Positions 55,173-63,718 of a DNA stretch of 64,000 nt are shown here, piece after piece. The position numbers and the translations under genes are program-made. The notes beneath the pieces are model-generated. The model did no database searches. It worked only from the letters and a program-made list of their open reading frames with translations, and was not told the DNA's origin. Position 1 is the first letter of the stretch. Each line of letters starts with the position of its first letter. This stretch comes from Methylopila turkensis (GTDB lineage Bacteria > Pseudomonadota > Alphaproteobacteria > Rhizobiales > Methylopilaceae): assembly GCF_027922325.1 (NCBI RefSeq), contig NZ_BSFL01000005.1, forward strand, positions 1 to 64,000, in the 5' to 3' direction.

Positions 55173-56837
55173 ATGGCGAAAAAGGTCGTTTTCACAGCGG
55201 TCAAGAACGAAGGCCCGTTTCTACTTGAGTGGGTCGCATATCATATTGCGATCGGGTTCGATAAAGTTCTGATCGTGTCGAACGACAGCGATGACGGCAC
55301 GACCGAGATACTGAACGCTCTGGCCGCAGAAAACGTCATCGAACATTTCTATCATAACGTGCGGCCGGAAGAATCGGCGCACGGCAAGGCCGCCGAGATC
55401 ATCAACCGCAGCGGGTCGATCGCGACTGGCGACTGGGTGATGTGGCTCGACGGCGACGAGTTCCTTAACGTCCACGCCGGCGATGGCACCGTCGACGCGC
55501 TGATCGAGCGGATAGGCGAGCGCCAGGGGATGCTGGTGAACTGGCACTGCTTTGGCGACTCCGGCCACGCCACGTTCCCCGGGCGGTTCATCTCCAAGGA
55601 CTTCACGCAGTCGGATACGCGCGACTATGGCCGGAACCGCCGCGTCAAGACCTTCTTCCGCTGGATCGAGGGCCAGACCAGCTTCATGCGGAACCCGCAC
55701 CGGCCCCGCATCGCGCCCGAAGCCGGTCTGAAGAACGCGTCGTTCCTGAACGGCCAGGGCGCGCCGTTGGACAGGAAGTTTCCGACCCACAAGGACTGGC
55801 TGAACGGCGACCAGGCGACCGCGCCGCGTTCGCTGATTTACTGCTGTTCGAAGGCGGACTACGGAACCGACCTCGCGCAGGTCAATCATTACACCGTGCG
55901 CACCAAGGACATGTATCGCCTGAAGAAGCACCGCGGGCGGTCGCACCCCAAGGTGAAGGCGAACGGCAAGGCCAACACCGAGCGTCACAACGACGACTTC
56001 TTCAACGAGTTCAACCGCAACGAGGCGTTCGACGACTCGATCCTGCGGTTCGAGCAGCGCACGGCGGAAGGCATAGCGGCGCTGATGGCGAAGGACGCCG
56101 TTCGAGCCGCCCACATCGACTCCATCGAGAAAACGCGCCAGCGCATCGCCCTCATGGAGGCTGACGAAAGCGCTCCGGCTGCGGCGGCGCCGGTCCCGGC
56201 TCCGGCTGCCCCTGTCGCCGGCGACGCGCCTCAGGGCGAAAGCTACGAGCAGCGGTTTCTCGCGCGTCGAAAATCCATCATGCCGTGGAACAAGACGCCG
56301 GACAGCGAGCTCGCGCGGCAGCGCGAGGTGCAGGCGGTGCTGGCGAAGCTCGCCGGCGCCGTGTTCGGCAAGGGCAGCTATGTCTCGCCCGACGCCTACA
56401 TCTTCACGACGCGGTTCCGGCTGGGCGCTCGCAGCTGGGTGGCGGGCGAGACGATCATCCGCGGCGACGTCCGCATCGGCGAAAACAGCACCGTGAACGC
56501 CTACTCGCAGATCGCGGGGAAGGTGAGCATCGGCGCCGGCGTCCGGATCGCGTCGCAGGTGTCGATCTTCGGGTTCAATCACGGCTACGCCGACATCGCG
56601 ACGCCGATCTACAAGCAGCCGATCTCAATGAAGGGCGTCACCATCGGGGACGGCGTCTGGATCGGCGCGAATGTCGTGGTCACGGACGGCTGCAGCATCG
56701 GCGCCAATACGATCGTCGCCGCAGGATCGGTCGTCACCAAGAGCTTCGGGGATAACCTGCTCATCGCGGGCAATCCGGCGAGGGTAATACGCAGCAGAAT
56801 AGATGCGCCTAATGTCGAGATGTTAGCCAGTCAGTGA
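55173..56837 (+). CDS. Glycosyltransferase (GT2-4/GT92-like) fused to a hexapeptide-repeat acetyltransferase
   Basis: A 554-residue two-enzyme protein. Residues 1-300 are a Glyco_tranf_2_4-type transferase: VVFTAVKNEGPFLLEWVAYHIAIGFDKVLIVSND and the nucleotide-sugar/metal motif WLDGDEF (Asp93, Asp95). An Ala/Pro linker spans about 348-375. Residues 405-545 form a left-handed beta-helix of hexapeptide repeats (IRGDVRIGENSTVNAY, VTIGDGVWIGANVVV) with the histidine of FGFNHGYAD as likely base. It would add and acetylate a sugar, perhaps on a surface polysaccharide. The first 250 bases are less GC-rich than neighbours, hinting at transfer. The methyltransferase gene follows after 19 bp. Confidence 0.85.
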   Translation: MAKKVVFTAVKNEGPFLLEWVAYHIAIGFDKVLIVSNDSDDGTTEILNALAAENVIEHFYHNVRPEESAHGKAAEIINRSGSIATGDWVMWLDGDEFLNVHAGDGTVDALIERIGERQGMLVNWHCFGDSGHATFPGRFISKDFTQSDTRDYGRNRRVKTFFRWIEGQTSFMRNPHRPRIAPEAGLKNASFLNGQGAPLDRKFPTHKDWLNGDQATAPRSLIYCCSKADYGTDLAQVNHYTVRTKDMYRLKKHRGRSHPKVKANGKANTERHNDDFFNEFNRNEAFDDSILRFEQRTAEGIAALMAKDAVRAAHIDSIEKTRQRIALMEADESAPAAAAPVPAPAAPVAGDAPQGESYEQRFLARRKSIMPWNKTPDSELARQREVQAVLAKLAGAVFGKGSYVSPDAYIFTTRFRLGARSWVAGETIIRGDVRIGENSTVNAYSQIAGKVSIGAGVRIASQVSIFGFNHGYADIATPIYKQPISMKGVTIGDGVWIGANVVVTDGCSIGANTIVAAGSVVTKSFGDNLLIAGNPARVIRSRIDAPNVEMLASQ

Positions 56838-56856
56838 CCTGAAACGGGGGAACTAG

Positions 56857-57522
56857 ATGTCTGTCCGCGAAATCATCTACGGGGAGAACTCTCCCTATGA
56901 AGGCTTTTCGAAAGACCCGAGCCGCGTCGACATGCAGGGTTGGGGCTCGGAGCACCCGGTCTTCAAAAAGGTGATCGACGCGGTCAATCCGTCGCTGATT
57001 ATCGAGGTCGGCACCTGGAAGGGCGGCTCGGCCATGCACATGGCCAAGCTGGTCCGCGAGAAAGGCCTGAACGCCGAGATCGTCTGCGTCGACACCTGGC
57101 TCGGCAACTGGCAGCACTGGGCGCGCAAGGACGGCGTGGGCAGCATCAAGGACCTGGCGCTCGTGAACGGGTTTCCGACGCTGTACTACACGTTCCTGAA
57201 CAACGTCGTCTGCGCAGGCTATGAGGACATCATCACGCCGTTCTCGCTGCCCGGCTATTCGGCCTACAAGTTCTTCGAGAACAAGAAGGTCAAGGCGGAC
57301 ATCGTCTATATCGACGGCGACCACGAGTATGACGGCGTGCACCTCGACCTGCGCACCTACTGGGAGGTCGTGAAGCCCGGCGGCGTGCTCGTCGGCGACG
57401 ACATCAACTGGCCGGGCGTGCGGCGCGCGGTCAAGGAGCTGTTCGAGGACAAGAACATCCCGATGAAGATCGAGGATCGCAAGTTCGTGGTGCGGAAGTC
57501 GACCGCCAAGGCGAAGAAGTGA
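56857..57522 (+). CDS. Class I SAM-dependent methyltransferase (CmcI/Methyltransf_24-like)
   Basis: A 221-residue methyltransferase. The SAM loop is LIIEVGTWKGGSAMHMAKL, the acidic ribose ligand is in IVCVDTWLGNWQHW, and VYIDGDHEYDGVHLDLRTYWEVVKPGGVLVGDDINWPGV is the metal-binding post-II region seen in CmcI-like O-methyltransferases. It follows the glycosyltransferase-acetyltransferase gene closely and probably methylates the same glycan. ATG 56857 with GGGGGAA upstream. Confidence 0.85.
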   Translation: MSVREIIYGENSPYEGFSKDPSRVDMQGWGSEHPVFKKVIDAVNPSLIIEVGTWKGGSAMHMAKLVREKGLNAEIVCVDTWLGNWQHWARKDGVGSIKDLALVNGFPTLYYTFLNNVVCAGYEDIITPFSLPGYSAYKFFENKKVKADIVYIDGDHEYDGVHLDLRTYWEVVKPGGVLVGDDINWPGVRRAVKELFEDKNIPMKIEDRKFVVRKSTAKAKK

Positions 57523-57593
57523 GCCTCGCCGCGACCGCGGTCTGACACGACGACGGAGGCCGGGCGGCGGACGATCCGCCGATCCGGCCGCGA

Positions 57594-58535
57594 TCAGTCG
57601 GGGCGCGCGATGGTCTCGGCGACCGGCTTCGCCCCGCGCTCGCGCATCAGCAGGTAAAGCCCCGACGCGATCACGACCGAGGCGCCCGCGAGCGTCCATC
57701 CCGTCGGCACGTCGCCGAACACGACGTAGCCGAGCGCGATCATGCCGATCAATTGGCAGTAGATGAACGGCGCAAGGACCGCCGCCGGCGCAAGCCGGTA
57801 GGCCGCGATCAGCAGGAAGTGGCCAAGGCCGCCGAGCGCGCCGAGCATCGCCATGAGGCCCCAGTCGACGGCGCTCGGCCAGGTCCAGAAGAACGGCGCG
57901 GCCGGCGTCATGACCACGACGCCTACGAGGCCGGAATAGAACAGCGTGGTCGTCGTCGGGTCGTGCCGGGCGAGCACGCGCGTCGACACCAGGTAAAGCG
58001 CGTAGGCGACGCAGCCGAGGAAGGCGATGCCCGCCGCCCAGTGCAGGCCGCCGAGGCCCGGCCGCGTGACGATCAGGACACCCAGGAAGCCGACGAGGAT
58101 CGCGGCCATGCGCCTCGGTCCCACCCATTCGCCGAGGATCGGCCCGGCGAGGATCGCGACCAGGAACGGGGTCGTGAAGGTGATCGAGATGGTCTCGTCG
58201 AGCTGCAGGAAGATCAGCGCGACGAAGTTGCAGGCGGTGCAGGCGAGCAGCATCAGCGCGCGCCCGACCTGGAGGCCCGGCCGGGCCGTCCGCATCAGGC
58301 CCGGCGTGTTCCAGGGGTTGATGAAGGGCAACGTCAGCAGGAAGTGGAACAGGTAGCGCGCCCAGACCACCTGCACCGTGTCCATGCGCTCGTTCAGGAT
58401 CTTCGCGGTGGTGTCGAGGCAGCAGAAGCAGGCCAGCGCCGCCAGCATCAGGCCCACGCCCTTGAGGCGCGCGCGGCGGGCCTCGGCGCCGACGGCGTCA
58501 AGATTTCCGGCGAAACGGCGGGCGGCGTCCGCCAT
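57594..58535 (-). CDS. EamA/DMT-family transporter
   Basis: A 313-residue protein with about ten membrane helices in two EamA repeats. The first runs from LKGVGLMLAALACFCCLDTTAKIL to GFLGVLIVTRPG; the second from AGIAFLGCVAYALYLVSTRVLA to VVIASGLYLLMRERG. Such proteins usually export metabolites or amino acids; the substrate is unknown. ATG 58535. Confidence 0.9.
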   Translation of the reverse strand: MADAARRFAGNLDAVGAEARRARLKGVGLMLAALACFCCLDTTAKILNERMDTVQVVWARYLFHFLLTLPFINPWNTPGLMRTARPGLQVGRALMLLACTACNFVALIFLQLDETISITFTTPFLVAILAGPILGEWVGPRRMAAILVGFLGVLIVTRPGLGGLHWAAGIAFLGCVAYALYLVSTRVLARHDPTTTTLFYSGLVGVVVMTPAAPFFWTWPSAVDWGLMAMLGALGGLGHFLLIAAYRLAPAAVLAPFIYCQLIGMIALGYVVFGDVPTGWTLAGASVVIASGLYLLMRERGAKPVAETIARPD

Positions 58536-58697
58536 CAGCGAAGCGCGTCCGGGCGTCGATGTCGCGGCACGGCTGAACCTTGGTGCGGGCGGAACGGAGC
58601 CGGCGCGAAAACCCGCCGGCTCATGGGCGGCTGCCGCCGTCCCGAAAAATGAGCGGACATGTGTTCATGACGCGAAAAAAAGAACAAGCCCTCACGC

Positions 58698-58714
58698 CAT
58701 GCGTTCGGCGCATG
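58698..58714 (-). terminator. Possible terminator hairpin after the marR-type gene
   Basis: CATGCG pairs with CGCATG across five bases, starting 8 bp after the stop. On the minus strand a run of seven T follows, but 14 bases farther on, so termination here is uncertain. Confidence 0.35.
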
Positions 58715-58721
58715 CCGGGCG

Positions 58722-59213
58722 TCACTCCGGCTCGTCGTCGGCGGCATCCTCGACGGGCGTCTCATCGACCGGCGCGCCGAGCCGGCCGGCGACGTTCTTG
58801 CCCATCTTGCGCAGCAGCTTCTTCAGCCGCTTGCGCTCCTTGCCGTCGAACCCTTCGACCGCCTCGGTCTCCAGCCGCGCCCACACCGCGTCGACGGCGG
58901 CCGCGCGCAGGCGGCCTTCAGCCGTCAGATCGACGCGCACCACGCGCCCGTCGCCATTGGTGGTCCGCCGCTCGACAAGTCCCTGAGCGGCGAGCCGGGC
59001 CACGGTCTTCGAGGCGGTCGGCGGACGAACGCGCAACTCGGCGGCGAGGTCGCCCATCGTCCGGCCGTCCTCGGCGGCGAGCAGGTTCAGCACCTGCTCC
59101 TGACCGGGAAACAGGCCGAGCTCCGCGAGCAGCTGCGCGGCGCGCGCCCGGTGCAGCCGCGCCACATGCATCAGTTCGTAGCCGATCGTCTTCGCATACG
59201 GATTTTTGGCCAT
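58722..59213 (-). CDS. MarR-family transcriptional regulator
   Basis: A 163-residue winged-helix dimeric regulator. The DNA-binding part is LFPGQEQVLNLLAAEDGRTMGDLAAELRVRPPTASKTVARLAAQGLVERRTTNGDGRVVRVDLTAEG. A lysine-rich helix and an acidic tail (PVEDAADDEPE) end the protein. It lies downstream of no obvious operon; the EamA transporter gene 186 bp beyond on the same strand is a possible target. Confidence 0.9.
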   Translation of the reverse strand: MAKNPYAKTIGYELMHVARLHRARAAQLLAELGLFPGQEQVLNLLAAEDGRTMGDLAAELRVRPPTASKTVARLAAQGLVERRTTNGDGRVVRVDLTAEGRLRAAAVDAVWARLETEAVEGFDGKERKRLKKLLRKMGKNVAGRLGAPVDETPVEDAADDEPE

Positions 59214-59318
59214 CCGAAACTCCCGGCCGCGACTGTGAAAAGCATGCGGCGCCGCGCTCCCAAAGTCGAGCGGGGCGCGGCTGAGCTAAGCCGGCTCGAA
59301 ATGCGATAACATGATTTT

Positions 59319-59960
59319 ATGACGCTGATGATCACGGCATTCGGTCCCTTCGACGGAGGCTGGAACGTCTCCGAGCGCCTGCTCGACGCGCTGGAGCGCG
59401 GCCGTGCGGAGGTGGAGGAGGCGTGGGGCGCGCCAGCGGCGTTCGTCCGGCTCGCCGTGGACACCGAGACGATCGAACGCCAGCTCGGCGGCGCGCTCGG
59501 CGAGCTCCGGCCGTCGCACCTCCTGCTGATGGGGCAGGCCGCCGCGCGGGACGGTCTGACGCTCGAACGCGTCGCCCGCAACCGTCGCGACTTCGCCGCG
59601 CCCGACGCCTGCGGTCGCCGCGGCCCGCTCGGGCCGGTGCGCGCCGGCGGACCCGATCTCCGCGCCGCCACCTGGCCCGATCTCGCAGGCGCCGCCGCGG
59701 CGCTATCGCGGGCCGGGTTTCCGGCCGCGGTCTCCGACGACGCCGGCGCGCATCTCTGCAACCAGGCGCTCTACCTTGCGCTGGAGCGCGCCGACCCGCT
59801 TGCGACCTTCCTGCATCTGCCGCCATGCGCGGAGCAGGTCGCGGACCGCGTCCCCGCGGCGCTGCGGCGGCCGGAGGCGCCGCGCATGACGATCGCCGAG
59901 ATGGCGCGTGCGGTCGGCGTCGTTCTGCGGCATACCCGGACGATCGCCGCCGCCGCGTGA
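59319..59960 (+). CDS. Pyroglutamyl-peptidase I-like (C15) cysteine peptidase
   Basis: A 213-residue C15 peptidase. The start MTLMITAFGPFDGGWNVSE matches the family FGPF motif. The triad residues are Glu83 (LTLERVARN), Cys147 (GAHLCNQALYLAL) and His166 (FLHLPP). It removes N-terminal pyroglutamate from peptides. The GxxxxNPS loop of typical pcp is altered to GGWNVSE, so substrate range may differ. The next gene starts 24 bp downstream. Confidence 0.85.
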   Translation: MTLMITAFGPFDGGWNVSERLLDALERGRAEVEEAWGAPAAFVRLAVDTETIERQLGGALGELRPSHLLLMGQAAARDGLTLERVARNRRDFAAPDACGRRGPLGPVRAGGPDLRAATWPDLAGAAAALSRAGFPAAVSDDAGAHLCNQALYLALERADPLATFLHLPPCAEQVADRVPAALRRPEAPRMTIAEMARAVGVVLRHTRTIAAAA

Positions 59961-59984
59961 CGCGGCCTTCGCGCAGGAGTTTCG

Positions 59985-60797
59985 ATGGCAGGGCCGCGCC
60001 GCCGCTGGACCGACATGACCACGGAAGATTTTCGCGAGGGCGACGTCGCGTCGTGGATCGCGGCGCTGCCGGTCTCGGCCGTGGAGCAGCATGGTCCGCA
60101 TCTGCCGCTCGGCGTCGACGTCATGCTGGGCGACGGCTACCTCGAACAAGCGCTGGCGCTCGCGCCCGACGACCTGCCGGTGACGGCGCTGCCGACGCAG
60201 GCGGTCGGCCTGTCGCCGGAGCATATCGCCTTTCCTGGAACGCTGACGCTGTCGCCGGAGACCGTCATCCGGGCCTGGACCGAGATCGGCGTCTCGGTGG
60301 CCCGCGCCGGCGTCCGCAAGATCCTGTTCATCAACAGCCACGGCGGCAACTCCGCCGTGCTCGACGTCGTGGCCCGCGCGCTGCGGGTCGAGCACGGCAT
60401 GCTCGCCGTGGTCACGAGCTGGCACCGGCTGGGCTATCCCGACGGCCTCTTTTCGGCCGAGGAGCTGCGCAACGGCATCCATGGCGGCGAGATCGAGACC
60501 TCGGTGATGCTGAAGCTGCGCCCCGATCTGGTGCGCGGCGACAAGGCGGACGATTTCCGCTCCGCCGCCTATGGCATGGAGCGCGACTACGCTCGCCTGA
60601 GAACCTCGACGCCCGCCGGCTTCGGATGGATGAGCCAGGATCTGCACCCGTCCGGCGCGATCGGAAACGCGGCGGCGGCGACGTCGGACAAGGGCGAAGC
60701 GGCTCTCGCGCATGGCGCGGCCGCCTTCGTCGAGCTGCTGCGCGACATGCACCGCTTCCCCGTTGACAGCCTGAGAACCGCCGCCGGCGGGCGATGA
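59985..60797 (+). CDS. Creatininase-family amidohydrolase
   Basis: A 270-residue metal-dependent hydrolase. The metal-binding motifs are VEQHGPHLPLGVD (Glu34, His36, Asp45), INSHGGN and HGGEIETS. The family includes creatininase, the FAPy deformylase ArfB and the mycofactocin peptidase MftE; no mycofactocin genes are nearby. Small cyclic-amide or formamide cleavage is likely. Its neighbour cleaves pyroglutamate, another cyclic amide. ATG 59985 has GGAG upstream. Confidence 0.85.
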   Translation: MAGPRRRWTDMTTEDFREGDVASWIAALPVSAVEQHGPHLPLGVDVMLGDGYLEQALALAPDDLPVTALPTQAVGLSPEHIAFPGTLTLSPETVIRAWTEIGVSVARAGVRKILFINSHGGNSAVLDVVARALRVEHGMLAVVTSWHRLGYPDGLFSAEELRNGIHGGEIETSVMLKLRPDLVRGDKADDFRSAAYGMERDYARLRTSTPAGFGWMSQDLHPSGAIGNAAAATSDKGEAALAHGAAAFVELLRDMHRFPVDSLRTAAGGR

Positions 60798-60877
60798 GGC
60801 CGCGTCGAGGCTCGACAAGCGCCGCGGCGGCGCTCACCATGCCGCCCAACAGCGAAGAACGGGAGGGAGACCGTCGC

Positions 60878-61090
60878 ATGCCGGACGCGCGCCAGGAAGG
60901 CGAACTGATTCAGGGCCTCGCCGTGATCGAGACCAGCGAGACCGACAACGTGCTGCGTTGGGACGGGACCTCGGTCTATGTCGAGCACGACGTCTATCAC
61001 AACGGCCAGCTCGTCCACCGCAAGTACCGCCGCAAGGTCACGCCGGAGGTCGCCCGCGCGCTGCTCAGCGTGATCGTGAAGGCGTCCTGA
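60878..61090 (+). CDS. Small hypothetical protein
   Basis: A 70-residue protein with no family I recognise. An excellent ribosome site (GGGAGGGAGA, seven bases before ATG 60878) sets the start; the longer frame from 60794 lacks one. The sequence has a predicted beta-hairpin core (NVLRWDGTSVYVEHDVYHNGQLVHRKYRR) and a short C-terminal helix. It may be co-transcribed with the creatininase gene. Confidence 0.65.
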   Translation: MPDARQEGELIQGLAVIETSETDNVLRWDGTSVYVEHDVYHNGQLVHRKYRRKVTPEVARALLSVIVKAS

Positions 61091-61110
61091 AAGTCGCCTC
61101 TCGCGCCGCT

Positions 61111-61131
61111 CTGAGAGACGACGCTTCTCAG
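61111..61131. terminator. Short hairpin between convergent genes
   Basis: CTGAGA pairs with TCTCAG over nine bases, at the meeting point of the small hypothetical gene and engB. A 14-base direct repeat (GCGCCGCTCTGAGA at 61103 and 61131) overlaps it. Weak as a terminator. Confidence 0.35.
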
Positions 61132-61778
61132 CGCCGCTCTGAGATCAGCCGGGCGATGGCGGCGCGGGTCTCGGGCACGCCGAGGCCCTCGCGGCTCGAG
61201 GTGGCGAGCACCTCGGGGTAGGCGGCCGGGCGCCGCGACAGCGCCTTCAGCGTGTCGGCGATCCGCGCCTCGCGCTCGCCCTTCGGCACATGGTCGAACT
61301 TGGTCAGCACGATCTGATACGAGGTCGCGGCCTGGTCGAGCACGCCGAGCACGTCCTCGTCGACCGTCTTCAGCCCGTGCCGGCCGTCGATCAGCACCAG
61401 CACGCGCGCGAGGCTGGCGCGGCCGCGCAGATAGGCCTTCACCAGCCCGGTCCAGGCGCGCACCTGCTCCACCGGCGCCTGCGCGTAGCCGTAGCCCGGC
61501 ATGTCAACGATGTAGGCTTGCCCGCCAAGGTTGAAATAGTTGAGCTGCTGGGTGCGGCCGGGCGTGTTGGAGGTTTTCGCCAGCGTCTTGCGGCCCGTCA
61601 GCGCGTTGACGAGGCTCGACTTGCCGACGTTGGAGCGTCCGGCGAGCGCGATCTCGGGCCGGTCCATCGCCGGCAGCTGCTCGAGCCTCGCCGCGCTGAT
61701 GACGAAATCGCACGGCCCCGCGAACAGCTTGCGGCCGATCTCGGGGAACGGGTCGTCTTCGGGGGGCGCGTCGGTCAT
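61128..61778 (-). CDS. engB: Ribosome biogenesis GTPase EngB (YihA/YsxC)
   Basis: A 216-residue essential-type GTPase for 50S assembly. G1 is GRSNVGKSS (residues 47-55), G2 TSNTPGRTQQLN, G3 DMPGYGYA and G4 TKFDHV. The order rnpA-yidC-engB is common in alphaproteobacteria. A strong intrinsic terminator separates it from yidC, so it may have its own promoter here. Confidence 0.96.
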   Translation of the reverse strand: MTDAPPEDDPFPEIGRKLFAGPCDFVISAARLEQLPAMDRPEIALAGRSNVGKSSLVNALTGRKTLAKTSNTPGRTQQLNYFNLGGQAYIVDMPGYGYAQAPVEQVRAWTGLVKAYLRGRASLARVLVLIDGRHGLKTVDEDVLGVLDQAATSYQIVLTKFDHVPKGEREARIADTLKALSRRPAAYPEVLATSSREGLGVPETRAAIARLISERR

Positions 61779-61833
61779 CGGGGTCGCGGCTCGCTTCGGC
61801 TGCCGTCGGGGAGGGGCGGCGCCATCCCGAACG

Positions 61834-61862
61834 AAAAAGGGCCGGGCGTCGAGGCCCGGCCC
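61834..61862 (-). terminator. Intrinsic terminator downstream of yidC
   Basis: On the minus strand GGGCCGGGC pairs perfectly with GCCCGGCCC around a 6-base loop and is followed at once by TTTTT. This is the most canonical rho-independent terminator in the window. A second, weaker hairpin lies between it and the yidC stop. Confidence 0.85.
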
Positions 61863-61896
61863 GCGTTCTCTGGCCGCCCTTCGGGACGGCGGCCCG

Positions 61897-63705
61897 TCAG
61901 GGCTTGGCGGTGTCCGCCGGTTTCGGCTTCTTCCGGAACACCTCGAGCGTGTTGCCCAGAATGTCCGGCTTCACGCCCTGCCGCCGCATGATGACCCACT
62001 GCTGGAGGATCGACAGGAAGTTGTTCCACGACCAGTAGATCACGAGGCCGGCTGGGAACGACGCCAGCAGGAAGGTGAAGAACACCGGCATCCAGTTGAA
62101 GATCATGGCCTGGGCCGGGTCCGGCGGGGCCGGGTTCAGGCGCATCTGCACGAACATCGTCACGCCCATGATCAGCGGCCAGATGCCGATCAGCAGGAAG
62201 TGCGGCACGTCGTAGGGCAGCAGGCCGAACAGGTTAAACAGCGAGGTCGGGTCCGGCGCGGCCAGGTCGTGGATCCAGCCGAAGAACGGCGCGTGCCGCA
62301 TCTCGATGGTCACGAACAGCACCTTGTACAGCGCGAAGAACACCGGGATCTGCACCACGATCGGCAGGCAGCCGGCCAGCGGATTGATCTTCTCCCGCTT
62401 GTACAGCTCCATGAGCTGCTGCTGCTGCTTCACCTTGTCGTCGGCGTAGCGGTCCCGGATCTTCATCATCTCCGGCTGGACAAGCTTCATCTTCGACATC
62501 GAGACGTAGGACTTGTTCGCCAGCGGGAAGAACACGAGCTTCAGCAGCACCGTGACGATCAGGATCGCCACGCCGAAATTGCCCACGAGCTTGAAGAAGA
62601 AGTCGAGCGCGTAGAACATCGGCTTGGTGATGAAGTGGAACCAGCCCCAGTCGATCAGCAGCTCGAACTTGCGGATGCCGAACTCACGCTCATAGCGGTC
62701 GATCGCCTCGACCTGCTTGGCGCCGGCGAACAGGCGCCCGGTCACCTCGGCCGTCGCGCCGGGCGCGACCGTCATCTGCTCGAGCAGGTAGTCGGCCTGG
62801 TAGCTGCGGCCACCGTCCTCGGTCGAGGCGAAGCGGGCGGTGTAGGGCTTGTCCTGGGGCGGGGCGAGCGTCGCGGCCCAGTACTTGTCGGTGATGCCGA
62901 GCCAGCCGCCGGTGACCTTGAAGGTGCGGGACTTCTGCTCGGCGATCTTCTTGTAGGCGATCTCCTGCAGCCCCTCGTCGCCGAGCACGCCGATCAGGCC
63001 CTCGTGGAGAATGTAGTAGCCCGAGACCACCGGCTCGCCATGGCGCGAGATCAGCGCGTAAGGGAACAGCGAGGCCGGCTGGTCGCCCGCGTTGGCGACG
63101 CTGTCCTTGACCGTGAACAGGAAGTCCTTGTCGACCGAGATGGTGCGCCGGAAGGTCAGGCCCTGGCCGTTGTCCCAGGTCAGCGTCACCGGGTTCTGGG
63201 TGGTCAGCGGGCCGGTGGTCTCGGCCTTCCACTCGGTCTGGGCGTTCGGCAGCGCGGCCGTCCCGCCGGGCGCGTTCACGAAGCCGAACTCGGCGTAGTA
63301 GGGCTGGGGGCTCCCGAGCGGCGCGAACAGCACGATCTCGGGGCTCTTCGGGTCCACCGTCTCGTGGTAGTCCTTGAGCGTGACGTCGTCGACCCGGCCG
63401 CCGATCAGCGCGATCGAGCCATGCAGGCGGTCGGCGTCGATCGGGATGCGCGGGCTGTCGCGCAGCGCGCCCTCGCGGGTCTTCTGCGTCGCCGGCGGCG
63501 GGGCGGCGGAGGGCGCTCCCGGCGCCGGCGCGCCGGCGCCGCCCGGCTGGGGCGCGCCGGTCTCGGCCTTGTCCTGCGTCAGCGCCTGCTGGGTGGCCTG
63601 CTGCTCGCGCTGGGCCTCGATCTGCGGCCGCGCGAAGAAATACTGCCAGCCGATGAGCACCAGCGCCGACAGGGCGATCGCGAGAATCGTGTTGCGGTTG
63701 TCCAT
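61897..63705 (-). CDS. yidC: Membrane protein insertase YidC
   Basis: A 602-residue Oxa1-superfamily insertase. The N-terminal anchor [21 protein letters not shown] is followed by a Pro/Ala-rich linker, the large periplasmic P1 domain, and the conserved core of five helices ([23 protein letters not shown] with the groove Lys/Arg region, [41 protein letters not shown]). It inserts membrane proteins with or without SecYEG. ATG 63705 (MDNRNTIL) is standard for alphaproteobacteria; 13 bp separate it from rnpA. Confidence 0.96.
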   Translation of the reverse strand: MDNRNTILAIALSALVLIGWQYFFARPQIEAQREQQATQQALTQDKAETGAPQPGGAGAPAPGAPSAAPPPATQKTREGALRDSPRIPIDADRLHGSIALIGGRVDDVTLKDYHETVDPKSPEIVLFAPLGSPQPYYAEFGFVNAPGGTAALPNAQTEWKAETTGPLTTQNPVTLTWDNGQGLTFRRTISVDKDFLFTVKDSVANAGDQPASLFPYALISRHGEPVVSGYYILHEGLIGVLGDEGLQEIAYKKIAEQKSRTFKVTGGWLGITDKYWAATLAPPQDKPYTARFASTEDGGRSYQADYLLEQMTVAPGATAEVTGRLFAGAKQVEAIDRYEREFGIRKFELLIDWGWFHFITKPMFYALDFFFKLVGNFGVAILIVTVLLKLVFFPLANKSYVSMSKMKLVQPEMMKIRDRYADDKVKQQQQLMELYKREKINPLAGCLPIVVQIPVFFALYKVLFVTIEMRHAPFFGWIHDLAAPDPTSLFNLFGLLPYDVPHFLLIGIWPLIMGVTMFVQMRLNPAPPDPAQAMIFNWMPVFFTFLLASFPAGLVIYWSWNNFLSILQQWVIMRRQGVKPDILGNTLEVFRKKPKPADTAKP

Positions 63706-63718
63706 CGTCGTCCGCGTG

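Noticed and set aside
60794..61090. Toxin-antitoxin pair
   Set aside because: The small protein stands alone and resembles no toxin or antitoxin; there is no second small ORF in the same orientation.
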